This document shows, piece by piece, positions 7,776 to 18,977 of a stretch of 50,079 nt of DNA (position 1 is its first letter; every line of letters starts with the position of its first letter). The notes under the pieces are model-generated. The model had not been told where the DNA came from and made no database searches. It saw only the letters and a program-made list of their open reading frames with translations. The translations under genes and the position numbers were made by a program. This stretch comes from an uncultured Clostridia bacterium (GTDB lineage: Bacteria > Bacillota > Clostridia > Oscillospirales > Acutalibacteraceae). The stretch lies in the NCBI GenBank assembly GCA_944385055.1, contig CALWVT010000008.1:1-50079 (forward strand). The letters are read 5' to 3'.

Positions 7776-8795
7776 ATGAAATCGAAAGGGGCATTTTTGG
7801 GCTTTTTCCTGACATTGCTCGCGGGCGCCGGATGCCGGGCAGCGCAGCTTCTTTTGGGCCTGCCGGACGAAAGTGCCTTCGGGCTTTTGGCGCCGGGGGC
7901 GCTGCTTTTGGGCGGCTTTCTGACGCTTCTGCCCGCGCGGCGGGAGAAAACCGTGATGCGCCTGCCGCTGCACGGCCGGGTGCAGGCCGGGGCATACCTT
8001 GTGCTGGGCCTGGGGGTCATGGGCCTTTCCGTCGTCTGCACGGGGCTTACCCGCCTCGGGCAGTACCAGACGTGGAACGCTCTCGCGATGCTGCTCGCGA
8101 TCCTCGCGGGGCTCGTCTTTTTCATGCAGGGATGCCTGTTTGCGGCAGACGGACAGAATTTTGCCGCGCAGCACCCGAAGGTTTCACTTTTGCCGGTGTT
8201 CTGGTGTTTGTGGAACCTCGCCGTCCAGGTGCGCGTGTGCGTGGAGGCGTTCTCCGTGCAGAGCCTGCTTGTGGGCGTGCTGTTTTTATATTTGAGTTTT
8301 TCGTTTCTGGCCTTCGCGCAGATGGCAGCGGGTTCACGCGCGGTCACGCGCGGGCGGCTCGCGGGCTGGAGCCTGGCGGCCATCGCGTCGGCCGCGGCGG
8401 TGTGTGTAGAGGCCGTGTTCGAGGGGCCGCAGGCGCTCGTTTCCGGCATGCAGCCGCCGGGGAGCCTCCTGGCGGGGGCTTTGTGCGCCGTGTTCTTGTG
8501 CGTGTCGCTTTCATCGGTCCGTCCGGCGACAAAGGAGGAGCGCGTCGGCGAGCGCGAGGAAGAAGAGGAGCCGAGCGTGCGCCCCGTCGTGATGATGGAC
8601 CCGCCCGCGATGTCCGGCCCGCGGCTGCATGCGGGGCGGCGGCCCGTCGTCGCGTCGCGCGAGGATCTGCACGTGCTCACGCCGTCGGAAATCGATCTGC
8701 GCACCGAGCGCGTGCTGGTGCGCTATCTGCAGCAGGCGTGGGACGCAAAATGCTATTTTTACCGAAAAACACGTCCAAAAGTCAAGAATCCGTAG
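7776..8795 (+). CDS. Multi-pass membrane protein, hypothetical
   Basis: 339 residues. The first ~250 residues alternate hydrophobic stretches and short loops and suggest about seven membrane helices. The last ~90 residues are soluble: an acidic run (EEREEEEEP-like), then a basic stretch ending RKTRPKVKNP, probably cytoplasmic. ATG 7776 has GGGGAGG 8 nt upstream. It follows citrate synthase closely and may share its transcript. I recognise no family; the architecture (membrane domain plus charged cytoplasmic tail) is all that can be said. Confidence 0.7.
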   Translation: MKSKGAFLGFFLTLLAGAGCRAAQLLLGLPDESAFGLLAPGALLLGGFLTLLPARREKTVMRLPLHGRVQAGAYLVLGLGVMGLSVVCTGLTRLGQYQTWNALAMLLAILAGLVFFMQGCLFAADGQNFAAQHPKVSLLPVFWCLWNLAVQVRVCVEAFSVQSLLVGVLFLYLSFSFLAFAQMAAGSRAVTRGRLAGWSLAAIASAAAVCVEAVFEGPQALVSGMQPPGSLLAGALCAVFLCVSLSSVRPATKEERVGEREEEEEPSVRPVVMMDPPAMSGPRLHAGRRPVVASREDLHVLTPSEIDLRTERVLVRYLQQAWDAKCYFYRKTRPKVKNP

Positions 8796-8839
8796 CGTGA
8801 CGCGCGGCGGTTTTGGCAAAAGTGCGGAAACCGTCGCCC

Positions 8840-8864
8840 AGCCGTCCGGCAAAACCGGGCGGCT
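8840..8864 (+). other. GC-rich inverted repeat between membrane protein gene and gap
   Basis: AGCCGTCCGG (8840-8849) and CCGGGCGGCT (8855-8864) form a 10-bp stem with one wobble pair and loop CAAAA. No T-run follows on the plus strand, so it is a weak terminator at best. Confidence 0.4.
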
Positions 8865-8943
8865 GCCCAAAAAAGAGGGCCAAAATCTAGACAGATTTTC
8901 TGTAAAGAGAAGATAAAATTTTGAGAAAATCTGCGGCCCCGTC

Positions 8944-10022
<1,079 letters not shown>

Positions 10023-10036
10023 TTGAATCGATTTTA

Positions 10037-10076
10037 CGGGGCGCTCCGTGCTTTGGCACGGGGCGCCTTTTTTGCT
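10037..10076 (+). terminator. Intrinsic terminator of gap copy 1
   Basis: Stem GGGGCGCTCCGTGC against GCACGGGGCGCC with loop TTTG, followed by TTTTTT. The left arm lies partly in the duplicated segment, while the right arm is unique to this copy. Confidence 0.9.
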
Positions 10077-10161
10077 TTCCCGATTGCCCAAGGCGGTTCA
10101 TAGTTCACAAAATAGGCCCGGGGCTTTCTTTAAAATCCCGCCCGCATTCCCGCGCGGCCGC

Positions 10162-10187
10162 CAAATCGGGAACGCGTTCCCGATTTG
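10162..10187. promoter_or_regulatory. Perfect 26-bp palindrome, candidate operator
   Basis: The half-site CAAATCGGGAACG (10162-10174) is followed immediately by its exact reverse complement. It lies in the unique spacer between the gap copies, 109 bp upstream of the second -35 box and in no gene. With no loop and no T-run it looks more like a site for a dimeric DNA-binding protein than a terminator. The regulator is unknown. Confidence 0.55.
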
Positions 10188-10295
10188 CCCGGAACCGCTT
10201 TCCTTTTTCTGATTTTTCGTGGAAAGAATCCGCCCGAAAACGGGCCGTGCGCGGAATTTTTTGTGATAAAATTTTGTTAAACGCCTAACAAGCCC

Positions 10296-11374
<1,079 letters not shown>

Positions 11375-11390
11375 TTGAATCGATTTTACG

Positions 11391-11450
11391 GGGCGCCTTC
11401 GCGTCTGTCCTTTCGAGGCAGGCGCAAAGGCGTCTCCTTTTTTGCGTGCG
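11391..11450 (+). terminator. Intrinsic terminator of gap copy 2
   Basis: Imperfect stem GGGGCGCCTTCGCG against CGCAAAGGCGTCTCC, followed by TTTTTT. The rest of the 11451-11646 gap is AT-rich and holds no gene I can support. Confidence 0.75.
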
Positions 11451-11646
11451 CGCCGGCGCCCCTCGGAAAAGACGCGGGCGGCGGGGAAAGCGGGCAACTT
11501 TAAAAAATTACATTTTTTGGAGCTTTGCTGGCATATACTGAAGGGAAGACGAGGCGTTTTCCAGAAGCAAAGGCGAAATTTTAAACAACCTCACTAAGGT
11601 TTTCAAAATTTTTGGAACACTTTTTGCGATTTCCGGTGAAAAGTTA

Positions 11647-11674
11647 TTGAAATTTCCCGCAATTGTGGTATGAT
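11647..11674 (+). promoter_or_regulatory. Promoter of the glycogen operon
   Basis: TTGAAA at 11647-11652, a 16-bp spacer and TATGAT at 11669-11674 preceded by TGG (extended -10). It lies about 50 bp upstream of glgB in an AT-rich block. Confidence 0.75.
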
Positions 11675-11723
11675 AATGCTATGAATATTCGATAAATATC
11701 CACAAAGCGAGGAGCGGTTTGAT

Positions 11724-13766
11724 ATGCAAAAAAGCAAGCCAGAAAACGAGCAGCAAAATTGCATGCCATTATACCTGTTTCACCAGGGCACCAATGTGGA
11801 AGCATACCGGTATATGGGGATCCACAAGGAGACCGTGAACGGCAAGCCGGGAATGTCTTTTCGCGTGTGGGCGCCGAACGCAGCGTCGGTTTCGGTGGTC
11901 GGTGACTTTAACGAGTGGGACACGGAGAAACACCCGATGGAGAAAGTCAGCGCCGGCGTGTGGGAGCTTCTGCTGCCGCAGCGCCTGGAGAAATTTGCGC
12001 GGTATCAGTACTACATCGTGACGGAAGACGGGCAGGGCCTTTATAAGAGCGACCCGTATGCGCCGTTTTTTGATACGCGCCCGGGCACCTCGAGCCGGTG
12101 GTACGACATCGAGGGCTTCCAGTGGACGGACGGCAAGTGGCAGAAGCAGAAAGCGGAGCACCCGCATTACAACCAGCCGGTCAATATCTACGAGGTACAC
12201 CTGGGCTCGTGGCGGCGCTATGCCGACGGCAACGTGTTCAGTTACGAAAAGATGGCCGAGGAGCTCATCCCCTACGTCAAGGACATGGGTTATACGCACA
12301 TCGAGATCATGCCGATCACGGAGTACCCGTTCGACGGCTCGTGGGGCTATCAGGTGACGGGTTACTTTGCGCCGACGTCGCGCTACGGCACGCCGAAGCA
12401 GTTCATGTCGTTTGTCAACGCCTGCCACGAGGCGGGGCTGGGGCTTATCATGGACTGGGTGCCCGCGCATTTCCCGAAGGACGCCTCGGGGCTTGCGCGC
12501 TTTGACGGCACGCCGTGCTATGAATACGCGGACCCCAGAAAGGGCGAGCACAAGGACTGGGGGACGCTCGTGTTCGACTACGGGCGCCCGGAGGTCGAGA
12601 GCTTCCTAATTTCGAGCGCCGTGTTCTGGCTCGAGAAATACCACGTCGACGGCATCCGCGTCGATGCGGTCGCCTCGATGCTCTACCTCGACTACAGCCG
12701 CCAGCCCGGCGAATGGGTGCCGAATAAGGACGGCGGCAAGGAAAACCTCGAGGCCATCGCGTTTTTGCAGCGGCTCAACGAGGCCGTCTTCGAGCGCTTC
12801 CCGGATGTCATGATGATCGCCGAGGAATCCACCGCGTGGCCGATGGTCTCAAAGCCCACCTACATGGGCGGCCTGGGCTTTAATTACAAGTGGAATATGG
12901 GCTGGATGAACGACATGATGCATTACGTGTCGATGGACCCGTTAGGCCGCAAATACAACCAGAAGGACATCACCTTCTCATTCTTCTATGCATTCTCCGA
13001 GAACTTTATTTTGCCGATCTCCCACGACGAGGTCGTGCACGGCAAGTGTTCTCTGATGAATAAAATGCCCGGCACGGCCGAGCAGAAATTCGCGGGGGTG
13101 CGCGCGTTCATGTGCTACATGATGGCGCATCCCGGCAAGAAACTGATCTTCATGGGGACAGAACTCGGGCAGTTCATCGAATGGAATTACGAGCGGGAAC
13201 TGGACTGGCTTCTGCTGCAATATCCGATGCACGACGCACAGCACCGGTTCTTCAAGGACTTAAATCACTTCTACCTTGAGAATTCACCGATGTGGGAAGT
13301 CGATTTCGATTGGTCCGGCTTTTCCTGGATCTCGAACGACGACTGCGACCAGAGCGTCATCGCGTTCCGCCGCTTCGACGAGGCGAAAAACGAGCTGATC
13401 GTGGTGTGCAACTTCGTGCCGGTCACGCGCGAGGACTACCGCATCGGCGTGCCGTACGACGGCGTGTACGAGGAGGTCTTCTCGAGCGACCGCGCCGAAT
13501 ACGGCGGCAGCGGCATCTCGAACGGCACCGCGATCGAAAGCGACCCCGAGAAGCCGATGCACGGCTTGGGGCAGTCAATTAGCCTCCACCTGCCGGGTCT
13601 TTCGGTGATTTACCTGAAGTTTAACCCCCAGAAGAAAAAGAAGAAAAGACCCGTCCCCAAGGCGGCGAGCGCCCTCCCGGCGAAGAAACCCCGAAAGGCT
13701 CCCCGCGCAAAAGCAAAAGCGGGCGCGAAGCCGAAAACCCCCGCAAAGCCAAAGCGGAAGGCCTGA
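11724..13766 (+). CDS. glgB: 1,4-alpha-glucan (glycogen) branching enzyme
   Basis: 680 residues, glycoside hydrolase family 13. Cuts alpha-1,4 chains and re-attaches them as alpha-1,6 branches. An N-terminal carbohydrate-binding β-sandwich ([20 protein letters not shown]) precedes the catalytic barrel, with [11 protein letters not shown] (nucleophile Asp), MIAEES (acid Glu) and [10 protein letters not shown] (transition-state Asp). Oddity: the last ~45 residues are a disordered Lys/Ala/Pro tail ([18 protein letters not shown]) not normal for the family; it could bind polyanions or anchor the enzyme. ATG 11724 has GAGGAGCGG 7 nt upstream. First gene of glgB-C-D-A, with 44 bp to glgC. Confidence 0.95.
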   Translation: MQKSKPENEQQNCMPLYLFHQGTNVEAYRYMGIHKETVNGKPGMSFRVWAPNAASVSVVGDFNEWDTEKHPMEKVSAGVWELLLPQRLEKFARYQYYIVTEDGQGLYKSDPYAPFFDTRPGTSSRWYDIEGFQWTDGKWQKQKAEHPHYNQPVNIYEVHLGSWRRYADGNVFSYEKMAEELIPYVKDMGYTHIEIMPITEYPFDGSWGYQVTGYFAPTSRYGTPKQFMSFVNACHEAGLGLIMDWVPAHFPKDASGLARFDGTPCYEYADPRKGEHKDWGTLVFDYGRPEVESFLISSAVFWLEKYHVDGIRVDAVASMLYLDYSRQPGEWVPNKDGGKENLEAIAFLQRLNEAVFERFPDVMMIAEESTAWPMVSKPTYMGGLGFNYKWNMGWMNDMMHYVSMDPLGRKYNQKDITFSFFYAFSENFILPISHDEVVHGKCSLMNKMPGTAEQKFAGVRAFMCYMMAHPGKKLIFMGTELGQFIEWNYERELDWLLLQYPMHDAQHRFFKDLNHFYLENSPMWEVDFDWSGFSWISNDDCDQSVIAFRRFDEAKNELIVVCNFVPVTREDYRIGVPYDGVYEEVFSSDRAEYGGSGISNGTAIESDPEKPMHGLGQSISLHLPGLSVIYLKFNPQKKKKKRPVPKAASALPAKKPRKAPRAKAKAGAKPKTPAKPKRKA

Positions 13767-13810
13767 AACGTCCCTTAAGGACCAAGAGAACCAAAGGAGG
13801 AATGTTAACC

Positions 13811-15037
13811 ATGTTGCCCAAACAGGAAGTCATTGCAATGATCCTCGCGGGCGGGCAGGGCAGCCGTCTCGGCGTCCTGACCCGAACAAACGCAAAACCA
13901 GCAGTCCCGTACGGCGGAAAATACCGCATCATCGATTTCCCGCTGTCGAACTGCGCCAATTCCGGCATTGAAACCGTCGGTGTGCTCACGCAGTATCAGC
14001 CTCTGGAACTCAACGAATACATCGGCACCGGCCAGCCTTGGGACTTAGACAGCATGAACGCCGGCGTGCGCGTGCTGCCGCCGTACCAGCGCAGCAGCGG
14101 CTCCGACTGGTACAAGGGCACCGCGAACGCCATTTACCAGAATATCCCGTACATTGAGCGCTATGACCCCGAGTACGTCGTGATTTTGTCCGGCGACCAC
14201 ATCTACAAGATGGATTACTCGAAGATGGTCGCGTACCACAAGGAGCACAATGCGGCCTGCACGATCGCCGTGCTGGATGTGCCGCTCGCAGAGGCGTCGC
14301 GCTTCGGCATCCTGAACACGAAGCCCGACGGCACCGTGTATGAGTTCGACGAGAAGCCCGCGCATCCGAAGAGCACGCTCGCGAGCATGGGCATTTACGT
14401 GTTCACGTGGAAGAAGCTGCGCAAGTTCCTCGAGCTCGACGAGGCCGACCCGAATAGCAGCAACGACTTCGGCAAGAACGTCCTGCCCGCGATGCTCAAC
14501 GCCGGCGAGCACCTCGTCGCCTACCCGTTTGAGGGCTATTGGAAGGATGTCGGCACGATCGACAGCTTGTGGGAATCGAATATGGACCTGTTAAATCCGA
14601 ATGTGCCGCTCGACCTGTCCGATGAGTCCTGGAAGATCTATTCGCGCAACCCCGCGATGCCGCCGCATTATGTCAGCCGCGACGCGAAGGTGCAGAATTC
14701 GCTGATTGCGGAAGGCACGAACGTGTACGGCACGATCGACTTTGCGGTGCTGTTTGCGGGCGTGTACATCGCGCCCGGCGCCGTCGTGCGCGACTCGATC
14801 ATCATGCCCGGCGCGCGCGTCGAGGAAGGCGCCGTTGTGCAGTATGCGATCGTCGCCGAGAACGCCGTAATCGGCAAGGACGCGGTCGTCGGCCAGCGGC
14901 CTGAAGATATGGAGAAGAAGGACGAGTGGGGCGTTGCGGTCGTCGGGCCGAACTGCGTCATCGAGCCCGGCACCGTCGTTGCGCCGAAAGCAATGGTGGC
15001 GGCCCAGACGAAGCCAGCAGAGGAGGCAGCAAAGTAA
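13811..15037 (+). CDS. glgC: Glucose-1-phosphate adenylyltransferase, catalytic subunit
   Basis: 408 residues. Makes ADP-glucose from ATP and glucose-1-phosphate, the committed step of glycogen synthesis. The N-terminal nucleotidyltransferase domain carries [18 protein letters not shown] and the metal-site segment [10 protein letters not shown]; a C-terminal left-handed β-helix of hexapeptide repeats follows. ATG 13811 is preferred over 13802 because AAAGGAGG (13793-13800) is 10 nt before the former but only 1 nt before the latter. The stop codon overlaps the glgD start by one base (TAATG), pointing to coupled translation with its non-catalytic partner. Confidence 0.96.
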   Translation: MLPKQEVIAMILAGGQGSRLGVLTRTNAKPAVPYGGKYRIIDFPLSNCANSGIETVGVLTQYQPLELNEYIGTGQPWDLDSMNAGVRVLPPYQRSSGSDWYKGTANAIYQNIPYIERYDPEYVVILSGDHIYKMDYSKMVAYHKEHNAACTIAVLDVPLAEASRFGILNTKPDGTVYEFDEKPAHPKSTLASMGIYVFTWKKLRKFLELDEADPNSSNDFGKNVLPAMLNAGEHLVAYPFEGYWKDVGTIDSLWESNMDLLNPNVPLDLSDESWKIYSRNPAMPPHYVSRDAKVQNSLIAEGTNVYGTIDFAVLFAGVYIAPGAVVRDSIIMPGARVEEGAVVQYAIVAENAVIGKDAVVGQRPEDMEKKDEWGVAVVGPNCVIEPGTVVAPKAMVAAQTKPAEEAAK

Positions 15038-16152
15038 TGAACGGCAACAACATCCTTGGCATCATCTTCGCCAATATCCATGACGAAAAGGTGCGCGAGC
15101 TGACGGAGACCCGCACGATGGCGAGCGTCCCGTTTGGCGGGCGTTACCGCTTGATTGATTTTACGCTTTCGAACATGGTCAATTCCGGCATCAATAAGGT
15201 CGGCGTGATCACAAAGAGCAATTACCAGTCTTTGATGGACCATTTGGGCTCCGGCAAGGCGTGGGACCTTTCGAGAAAGCGCGACGGTTTGTTTATCCTG
15301 CCGCCGTTTTCGAGCGGCCCGGTCGCGTACAACAGCCGCATCGAGAGCCTGTCGTCGATCATGCGTTTCTTAAACCATTCGTCGGAGGAGTTTGTAATCC
15401 TGTCCGACAGCGACTTCGTGTGCAACCTGGACTTAAAGGACGTGCTCGATTCGCATATAAAGAGCGAGGCAGACGTGACGGTGCTTTACCGCTACGGCCG
15501 CATCCCCGAAAAGTACGGCGAGCCGATGTCGTTTGACGTGGACCCCGACGGCATGGTGCGCGACGCGCTCGTGAGCCCCCACATCGAAGGCGCCTGCAAT
15601 TACTCGATCCCGGTGATCCTTCTGCGCCGCGAGCTTTTGATTACGATGATCTCCGATTGCGTCAGCCGCAATCTTTACGATTTCACGCGCGACTTTATTC
15701 AGCGCAACATCGGCCAGTACCGCTTCCACGGCTACGAGTTTACGGGCTATATCCACTCGATCTGCAGCATGAACGACTACTTCGAGGCGAATATGGAGCT
15801 GATGGACCCGAAGGTGCGCGCGGAGCTGTTCAATTCGGCGCGGCCGATCTATACGAAGGTGCGCGACGACATGCCGGCACGCTACGGCCTGGGCAGCGAG
15901 ATTTCGAATTCGCTCGTCGCCGACGGCTGCGTCATCGAGGGCACGGTCGAAAACTGCGTGCTGTTCCGCGGCGTCCACATCGGCAAGGGCGCCCATGTGC
16001 GCAACTGCGTCATCATGCAGGACACGCAGATCGGCGAAAACTGCAAGCTCGATTACGTGATTATGGACAAAGACGTCACGATCAAGGATGAGCGCTCGCT
16101 GATGGGCTTCCAGTCCTATCCGGTCTTTATCAGCAAGGCAAGCGTCGTGTAA
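15037..16152 (+). CDS. glgD: Glucose-1-phosphate adenylyltransferase regulatory subunit GlgD
   Basis: 371 residues and a paralogue of GlgC. The GGQGSRL loop is replaced by FANIHDEKVRELTETRTMAS, so it should not be catalytic alone. In Firmicutes GlgC-GlgD hetero-oligomers are more active than GlgC alone. The scaffold is kept (VPFGGRYRLIDFTLSN, ILSDSDFVCNLDL, C-terminal β-helix). GAGGAGG is 9 nt upstream of ATG 15037, inside the end of glgC. 41 bp separate it from glgA. Confidence 0.94.
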   Translation: MNGNNILGIIFANIHDEKVRELTETRTMASVPFGGRYRLIDFTLSNMVNSGINKVGVITKSNYQSLMDHLGSGKAWDLSRKRDGLFILPPFSSGPVAYNSRIESLSSIMRFLNHSSEEFVILSDSDFVCNLDLKDVLDSHIKSEADVTVLYRYGRIPEKYGEPMSFDVDPDGMVRDALVSPHIEGACNYSIPVILLRRELLITMISDCVSRNLYDFTRDFIQRNIGQYRFHGYEFTGYIHSICSMNDYFEANMELMDPKVRAELFNSARPIYTKVRDDMPARYGLGSEISNSLVADGCVIEGTVENCVLFRGVHIGKGAHVRNCVIMQDTQIGENCKLDYVIMDKDVTIKDERSLMGFQSYPVFISKASVV

Positions 16153-16193
16153 CGCGGCGCAAAAGGCGATCAGCAGAAAGGAGTTGGTCTCTA

Positions 16194-17618
16194 GTGAAAG
16201 TGCTTTACTGCACAAGCGAAGCGCGCCCGTTCGCGGCGACCGGCGGCTTGGCGGATGTGGCGGGGTCTCTGCCGCAGGCGCTGCGCCAGCGGCTGATCGG
16301 CTGCCGCGTTGTGATGCCGCTGTATGAGGATATCCCGCAGGAGCTGCGCGATACGATGAAATTCATCACGAGCCTGTCCGTGCCGGTGGCATGGCGGCGG
16401 CAGTACTGCGGCGTGTTTGAGGCGCGCGCGGGCGGGGTGGTGTATTACCTGCTCGATAACCAGTACTATTTTAAACGCCACGGCCTTTACGGCCATTACG
16501 ACGACGCCGAGCGCTTTGCGTTCTTCTCGCGCGCGGCGCTGGAGATGCTGCCGTACCTCGACTTCCATCCGGACATCCTCCACTGCAACGACTGGCAGAC
16601 GGCGCTGATCCCGGTCTATTACAGCATCTTCTACGCAAACAACGACTGGTACCGCGGCATGAAGACGGTTTTGACGATTCACAACATCCAGTATCAAGGG
16701 AAGTACGGGAAGGAACTCGTCGAAAACGTCATCGGCATCCCGAGAAGCGACATGCCGATCCTCGAGTACGACGACTGCATCAATCTGCTGAAAGGTGCAA
16801 TCGAGACGGCCAACCGCGTCACGACCGTCAGCCCGACCTATGCCCAGGAAATCCTTGACCCGTGGTATTCCTACGGCCTCGACGGCATCCTGCGCCAGCG
16901 CGAATGGAAGCTCTCGGGCATTTTAAACGGCATTGACACGGTGTCGTACGACCCGGCGACGGACCCGGACATTTACAGCCACTATTCGGCCGACGACATG
17001 AGCGGCAAGGCCGAAAATAAGCGCGCGCTGCAGGAGCGGTTAGGGCTTACGCAGGACCCGGAGCCGGCCTTGGTCGGCATGGTCACGCGCATGGTTTCGC
17101 ACAAGGGCCTGGACCTCGTCAAGGAAGACCTCGACCGCGTGCTGCAGGAGACGAACATCCAGTTTGTAATCCTCGGCTCCGGCGACTGGGAGTACGAGCA
17201 GTTCTTCAGCGCCCTGCAGGAGCGCTATCCCGGCCGCGTCTGCGCATGCCACGGCTTTGTGCCGGAGCTTTCGCGCAAGATCTACGCCGGCGCGGACATC
17301 TTCCTGATGCCCAGCAAGTCCGAGCCCTGCGGCCTTTCGCAGATGATCGCGCTGCGCTACGGCACGATCCCCGTCGTGCGCGAGACCGGCGGCCTGAAGG
17401 ATTCCATCCAGGACAGCGGCGACAACAACGGCAACGGCTTTACGTTTAAGTCGTATGCGGCCGACGACATGGACCGCGCGATCCACCGCGCATTGGCCGG
17501 CTACGGCGACAAGGACGGCTGGAAGATCCTCATGGAGCGCGCGATGCGCACGGACATGAGCTGGGGCCGTTCGGCCAACGAGTATATCCGCCTTTACCGC
17601 GATATGCTCAAAGAATAA
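16194..17618 (+). CDS. glgA: Glycogen synthase (ADP-glucose type)
   Basis: 474 residues, glycosyltransferase family 5. Extends alpha-1,4-glucan from ADP-glucose. The C-terminal half has GFVPELSRKIYAGADIFLMP and SEPCGLSQMIALRYGT, typical of the donor site with its E-x7-E. The N-terminal motif reads FAATGGLADV where most family members have KTGGL; the lysine, linked to ADP-glucose binding in the E. coli enzyme, is alanine here. GTG 16194 is the start, with AAAGGAG 10 nt upstream. Last gene of the operon, followed by a terminator. Confidence 0.95.
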   Translation: MKVLYCTSEARPFAATGGLADVAGSLPQALRQRLIGCRVVMPLYEDIPQELRDTMKFITSLSVPVAWRRQYCGVFEARAGGVVYYLLDNQYYFKRHGLYGHYDDAERFAFFSRAALEMLPYLDFHPDILHCNDWQTALIPVYYSIFYANNDWYRGMKTVLTIHNIQYQGKYGKELVENVIGIPRSDMPILEYDDCINLLKGAIETANRVTTVSPTYAQEILDPWYSYGLDGILRQREWKLSGILNGIDTVSYDPATDPDIYSHYSADDMSGKAENKRALQERLGLTQDPEPALVGMVTRMVSHKGLDLVKEDLDRVLQETNIQFVILGSGDWEYEQFFSALQERYPGRVCACHGFVPELSRKIYAGADIFLMPSKSEPCGLSQMIALRYGTIPVVRETGGLKDSIQDSGDNNGNGFTFKSYAADDMDRAIHRALAGYGDKDGWKILMERAMRTDMSWGRSANEYIRLYRDMLKE

Positions 17619-17668
17619 TCACGAAGAATTGACAGGGAAACCATTCGAACAAAATCGTCACACTTCGG

Positions 17669-17700
17669 CGGGCCTCCGGCAGGGGGCCCGTTTCGTTTTG
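17669..17700 (+). terminator. Terminator of the glycogen operon
   Basis: CGGGCC (17669-17674) pairs with GGCCCG (17685-17690) with a further wobble-paired inner part, then TTTCGTTTT. Confidence 0.75.
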
Positions 17701-17707
17701 CGGGGAT

Positions 17708-17736
17708 TTGACAAACGGCGGGAAGTGCTTTATGCT
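17708..17736 (+). promoter_or_regulatory. Promoter of the 147-aa hypothetical gene
   Basis: Perfect TTGACA (17708-17713), 17-bp spacer, TATGCT (17731-17736). Confidence 0.85.
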
Positions 17737-17746
17737 AAAAAGAAAA

Positions 17747-17776
17747 CCGCCCCCGAAAGGGGCGGTGCCGTTTTTG
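17747..17776 (+). promoter_or_regulatory. 5'-end hairpin, attenuator-like
   Basis: ACCGCCCC pairs with GGGGCGGT around 17747-17766 and is followed by GCCGTTTTT. It begins only ~10 bp after the -10 box, so it would form the very 5' end of the mRNA. It could act as a terminator between promoter and gene or as a 5' stabilising stem. Confidence 0.5.
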
Positions 17777-17802
17777 GAACTTTTCAAAAAGGAGGCCGCA
17801 CG

Positions 17803-18246
17803 ATGGAATCGATCGATGCAAAAGCCCGCGCCATTTTGGAGACGGCCCTGCACGGGCGCTGCCCCGCCGTACAGCTGGAGCTGCGGCGGGTGGACCGCCC
17901 CGGGCAGCGGCAGGTCGTGGTGGGCTTTGCGCCGTGGCAGCGCCCGGATTTTACGAAAGAAGAGGCCGCAGCGGCTGCCCGTGCCGTGCTCCAGCTGCGG
18001 GCGCGCGGGTTTTTGACGCTCGAAAGCGGCGCGCGGCTGTGGATTGCGGGGGATTTTGACGCCTATTACCGCAGCGCGCTCTATGAAGCGCTCTGCCGGG
18101 AGACGCTCGCGCGCGCCAAGACAAACCCGGAAGACGCGGCGGTTTATCCCTATCTGCACCGCGCGTACCTGCGCCTCACGCCGTGGGGGCGGGGGGTTCT
18201 GGAAGGCGCGGGACAAAGGTTTCTTCAGCCTTCCCCAAAAGCGTAA
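17803..18246 (+). CDS. Hypothetical protein, 147 aa
   Basis: Soluble, mixed helical protein starting MESIDAKARAILETAL. It is rich in Ala and Arg in the middle and has a tyrosine-rich patch (DFDAYYRSALYEALC). No family recognised. ATG 17803 has AAAAAGGAGG 7 nt upstream, and a strong promoter lies 67 bp before it, so the gene is probably real. Its 3' end overlaps the 3' end of the minus-strand XRE regulator gene by 71 bp with no terminator between them, so the two transcripts must be partly antisense. Confidence 0.65.
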   Translation: MESIDAKARAILETALHGRCPAVQLELRRVDRPGQRQVVVGFAPWQRPDFTKEEAAAAARAVLQLRARGFLTLESGARLWIAGDFDAYYRSALYEALCRETLARAKTNPEDAAVYPYLHRAYLRLTPWGRGVLEGAGQRFLQPSPKA

Positions 18247-18841
18247 ACAGCGCGCTGCCCGTCTGCGGCAGCGCCTGGGCGAGCTTTTCGGGGGAAAGCC
18301 CGGGCTGGCTGCTTTTGGGCACGCCTTTTTCGCCGCCGGCCGCCGCGCCCGAAAGCAGCGCCGCAAGCTCCGCGAGCAGGCGGCTTTCCTGCGCCTGCGC
18401 AAAGCCCTGCGCGGACGGTTCGGGCAGCGCGAAGGCCGCGGGGGGATTTTTCGCGTTTGCGTCGTACAACGTGCGGAACAGCCGGTAAAACGCGGCCGCG
18501 AGGTATGCCTCCCCGCGAAGGGCAACGCCTTCCGCTTCGTAAAGGCCTAACACTGCCTCGAGCGCGCCGAGCGCCTGGGACAGCGCCGAGGGCTGCTGGT
18601 TTTCGGGCGGCGCCGCGGGGGCCGGGGCCTGCCGCGGCGCGCGGCCCAATAGATAGTCGCACGTGACGCCGTAAAAGTCTGCGATGCGCACGAGAAACGC
18701 GAGCCCGCACTCACGGATCCCTTTTTCATAATGGGACAAAAGCGCCTGCGAGACGCCGAGCGCGGCCGCCACCGATTTTTGGCTGAGCCCCCGCTCCTTG
18801 CGCAGCAGCGTGATGTTGCGCGGGAAAGACGAATTGAGCAT
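18176..18841 (-). CDS. XRE-family transcriptional regulator
   Basis: 221 residues. Residues ~5-65 form a Cro/CI helix-turn-helix: NITLLRKERGLSQKSVAAAL, then GVSQALLSHYEKGIRE and the closing FYGVTCDYLLGR. An Ala/Pro linker follows, then a ~130-residue helical C-terminal domain I do not recognise. ATG 18841 has GAGGAGG 5 nt upstream; longer in-frame extension upstream runs through the promoter and is rejected. It is divergent from the histidine phosphatase gene, and dyad-rich sequence in the shared promoter region suggests autoregulation. Confidence 0.85.
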   Translation of the reverse strand: MLNSSFPRNITLLRKERGLSQKSVAAALGVSQALLSHYEKGIRECGLAFLVRIADFYGVTCDYLLGRAPRQAPAPAAPPENQQPSALSQALGALEAVLGLYEAEGVALRGEAYLAAAFYRLFRTLYDANAKNPPAAFALPEPSAQGFAQAQESRLLAELAALLSGAAAGGEKGVPKSSQPGLSPEKLAQALPQTGSALFTLLGKAEETFVPRLPEPPAPTA

Positions 18842-18897
18842 GCTTCCTCCTCTTGCGGCCGAGATTGCCGCACTCTCTCTTAAAAAATAACATTGCG

Positions 18898-18932
18898 TAT
18901 AGTATAAACGATACAAAACAATTTGTAAAGCC
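18898..18932 (-). promoter_or_regulatory. Promoter of the XRE gene with candidate operator
   Basis: On the minus strand TTTACA, a 17-bp spacer and TATACT. GTAT and ATAC half-sites flank the -10 region symmetrically (GTATCG...TATAC), a plausible self-binding site for the XRE protein. I see no equally clear promoter for the divergent gene. Confidence 0.65.
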
Positions 18933-18977
18933 ACAGCATGTTGTGCTGCGGCCGCAGAAAGGAGCCTGTATTTCGCG

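Noticed and set aside
8840-8864. Firm terminator call for the inverted repeat before gap copy 1
   Set aside because: The stem is good but no T-run follows on the plus strand, so it was listed only as an inverted repeat.
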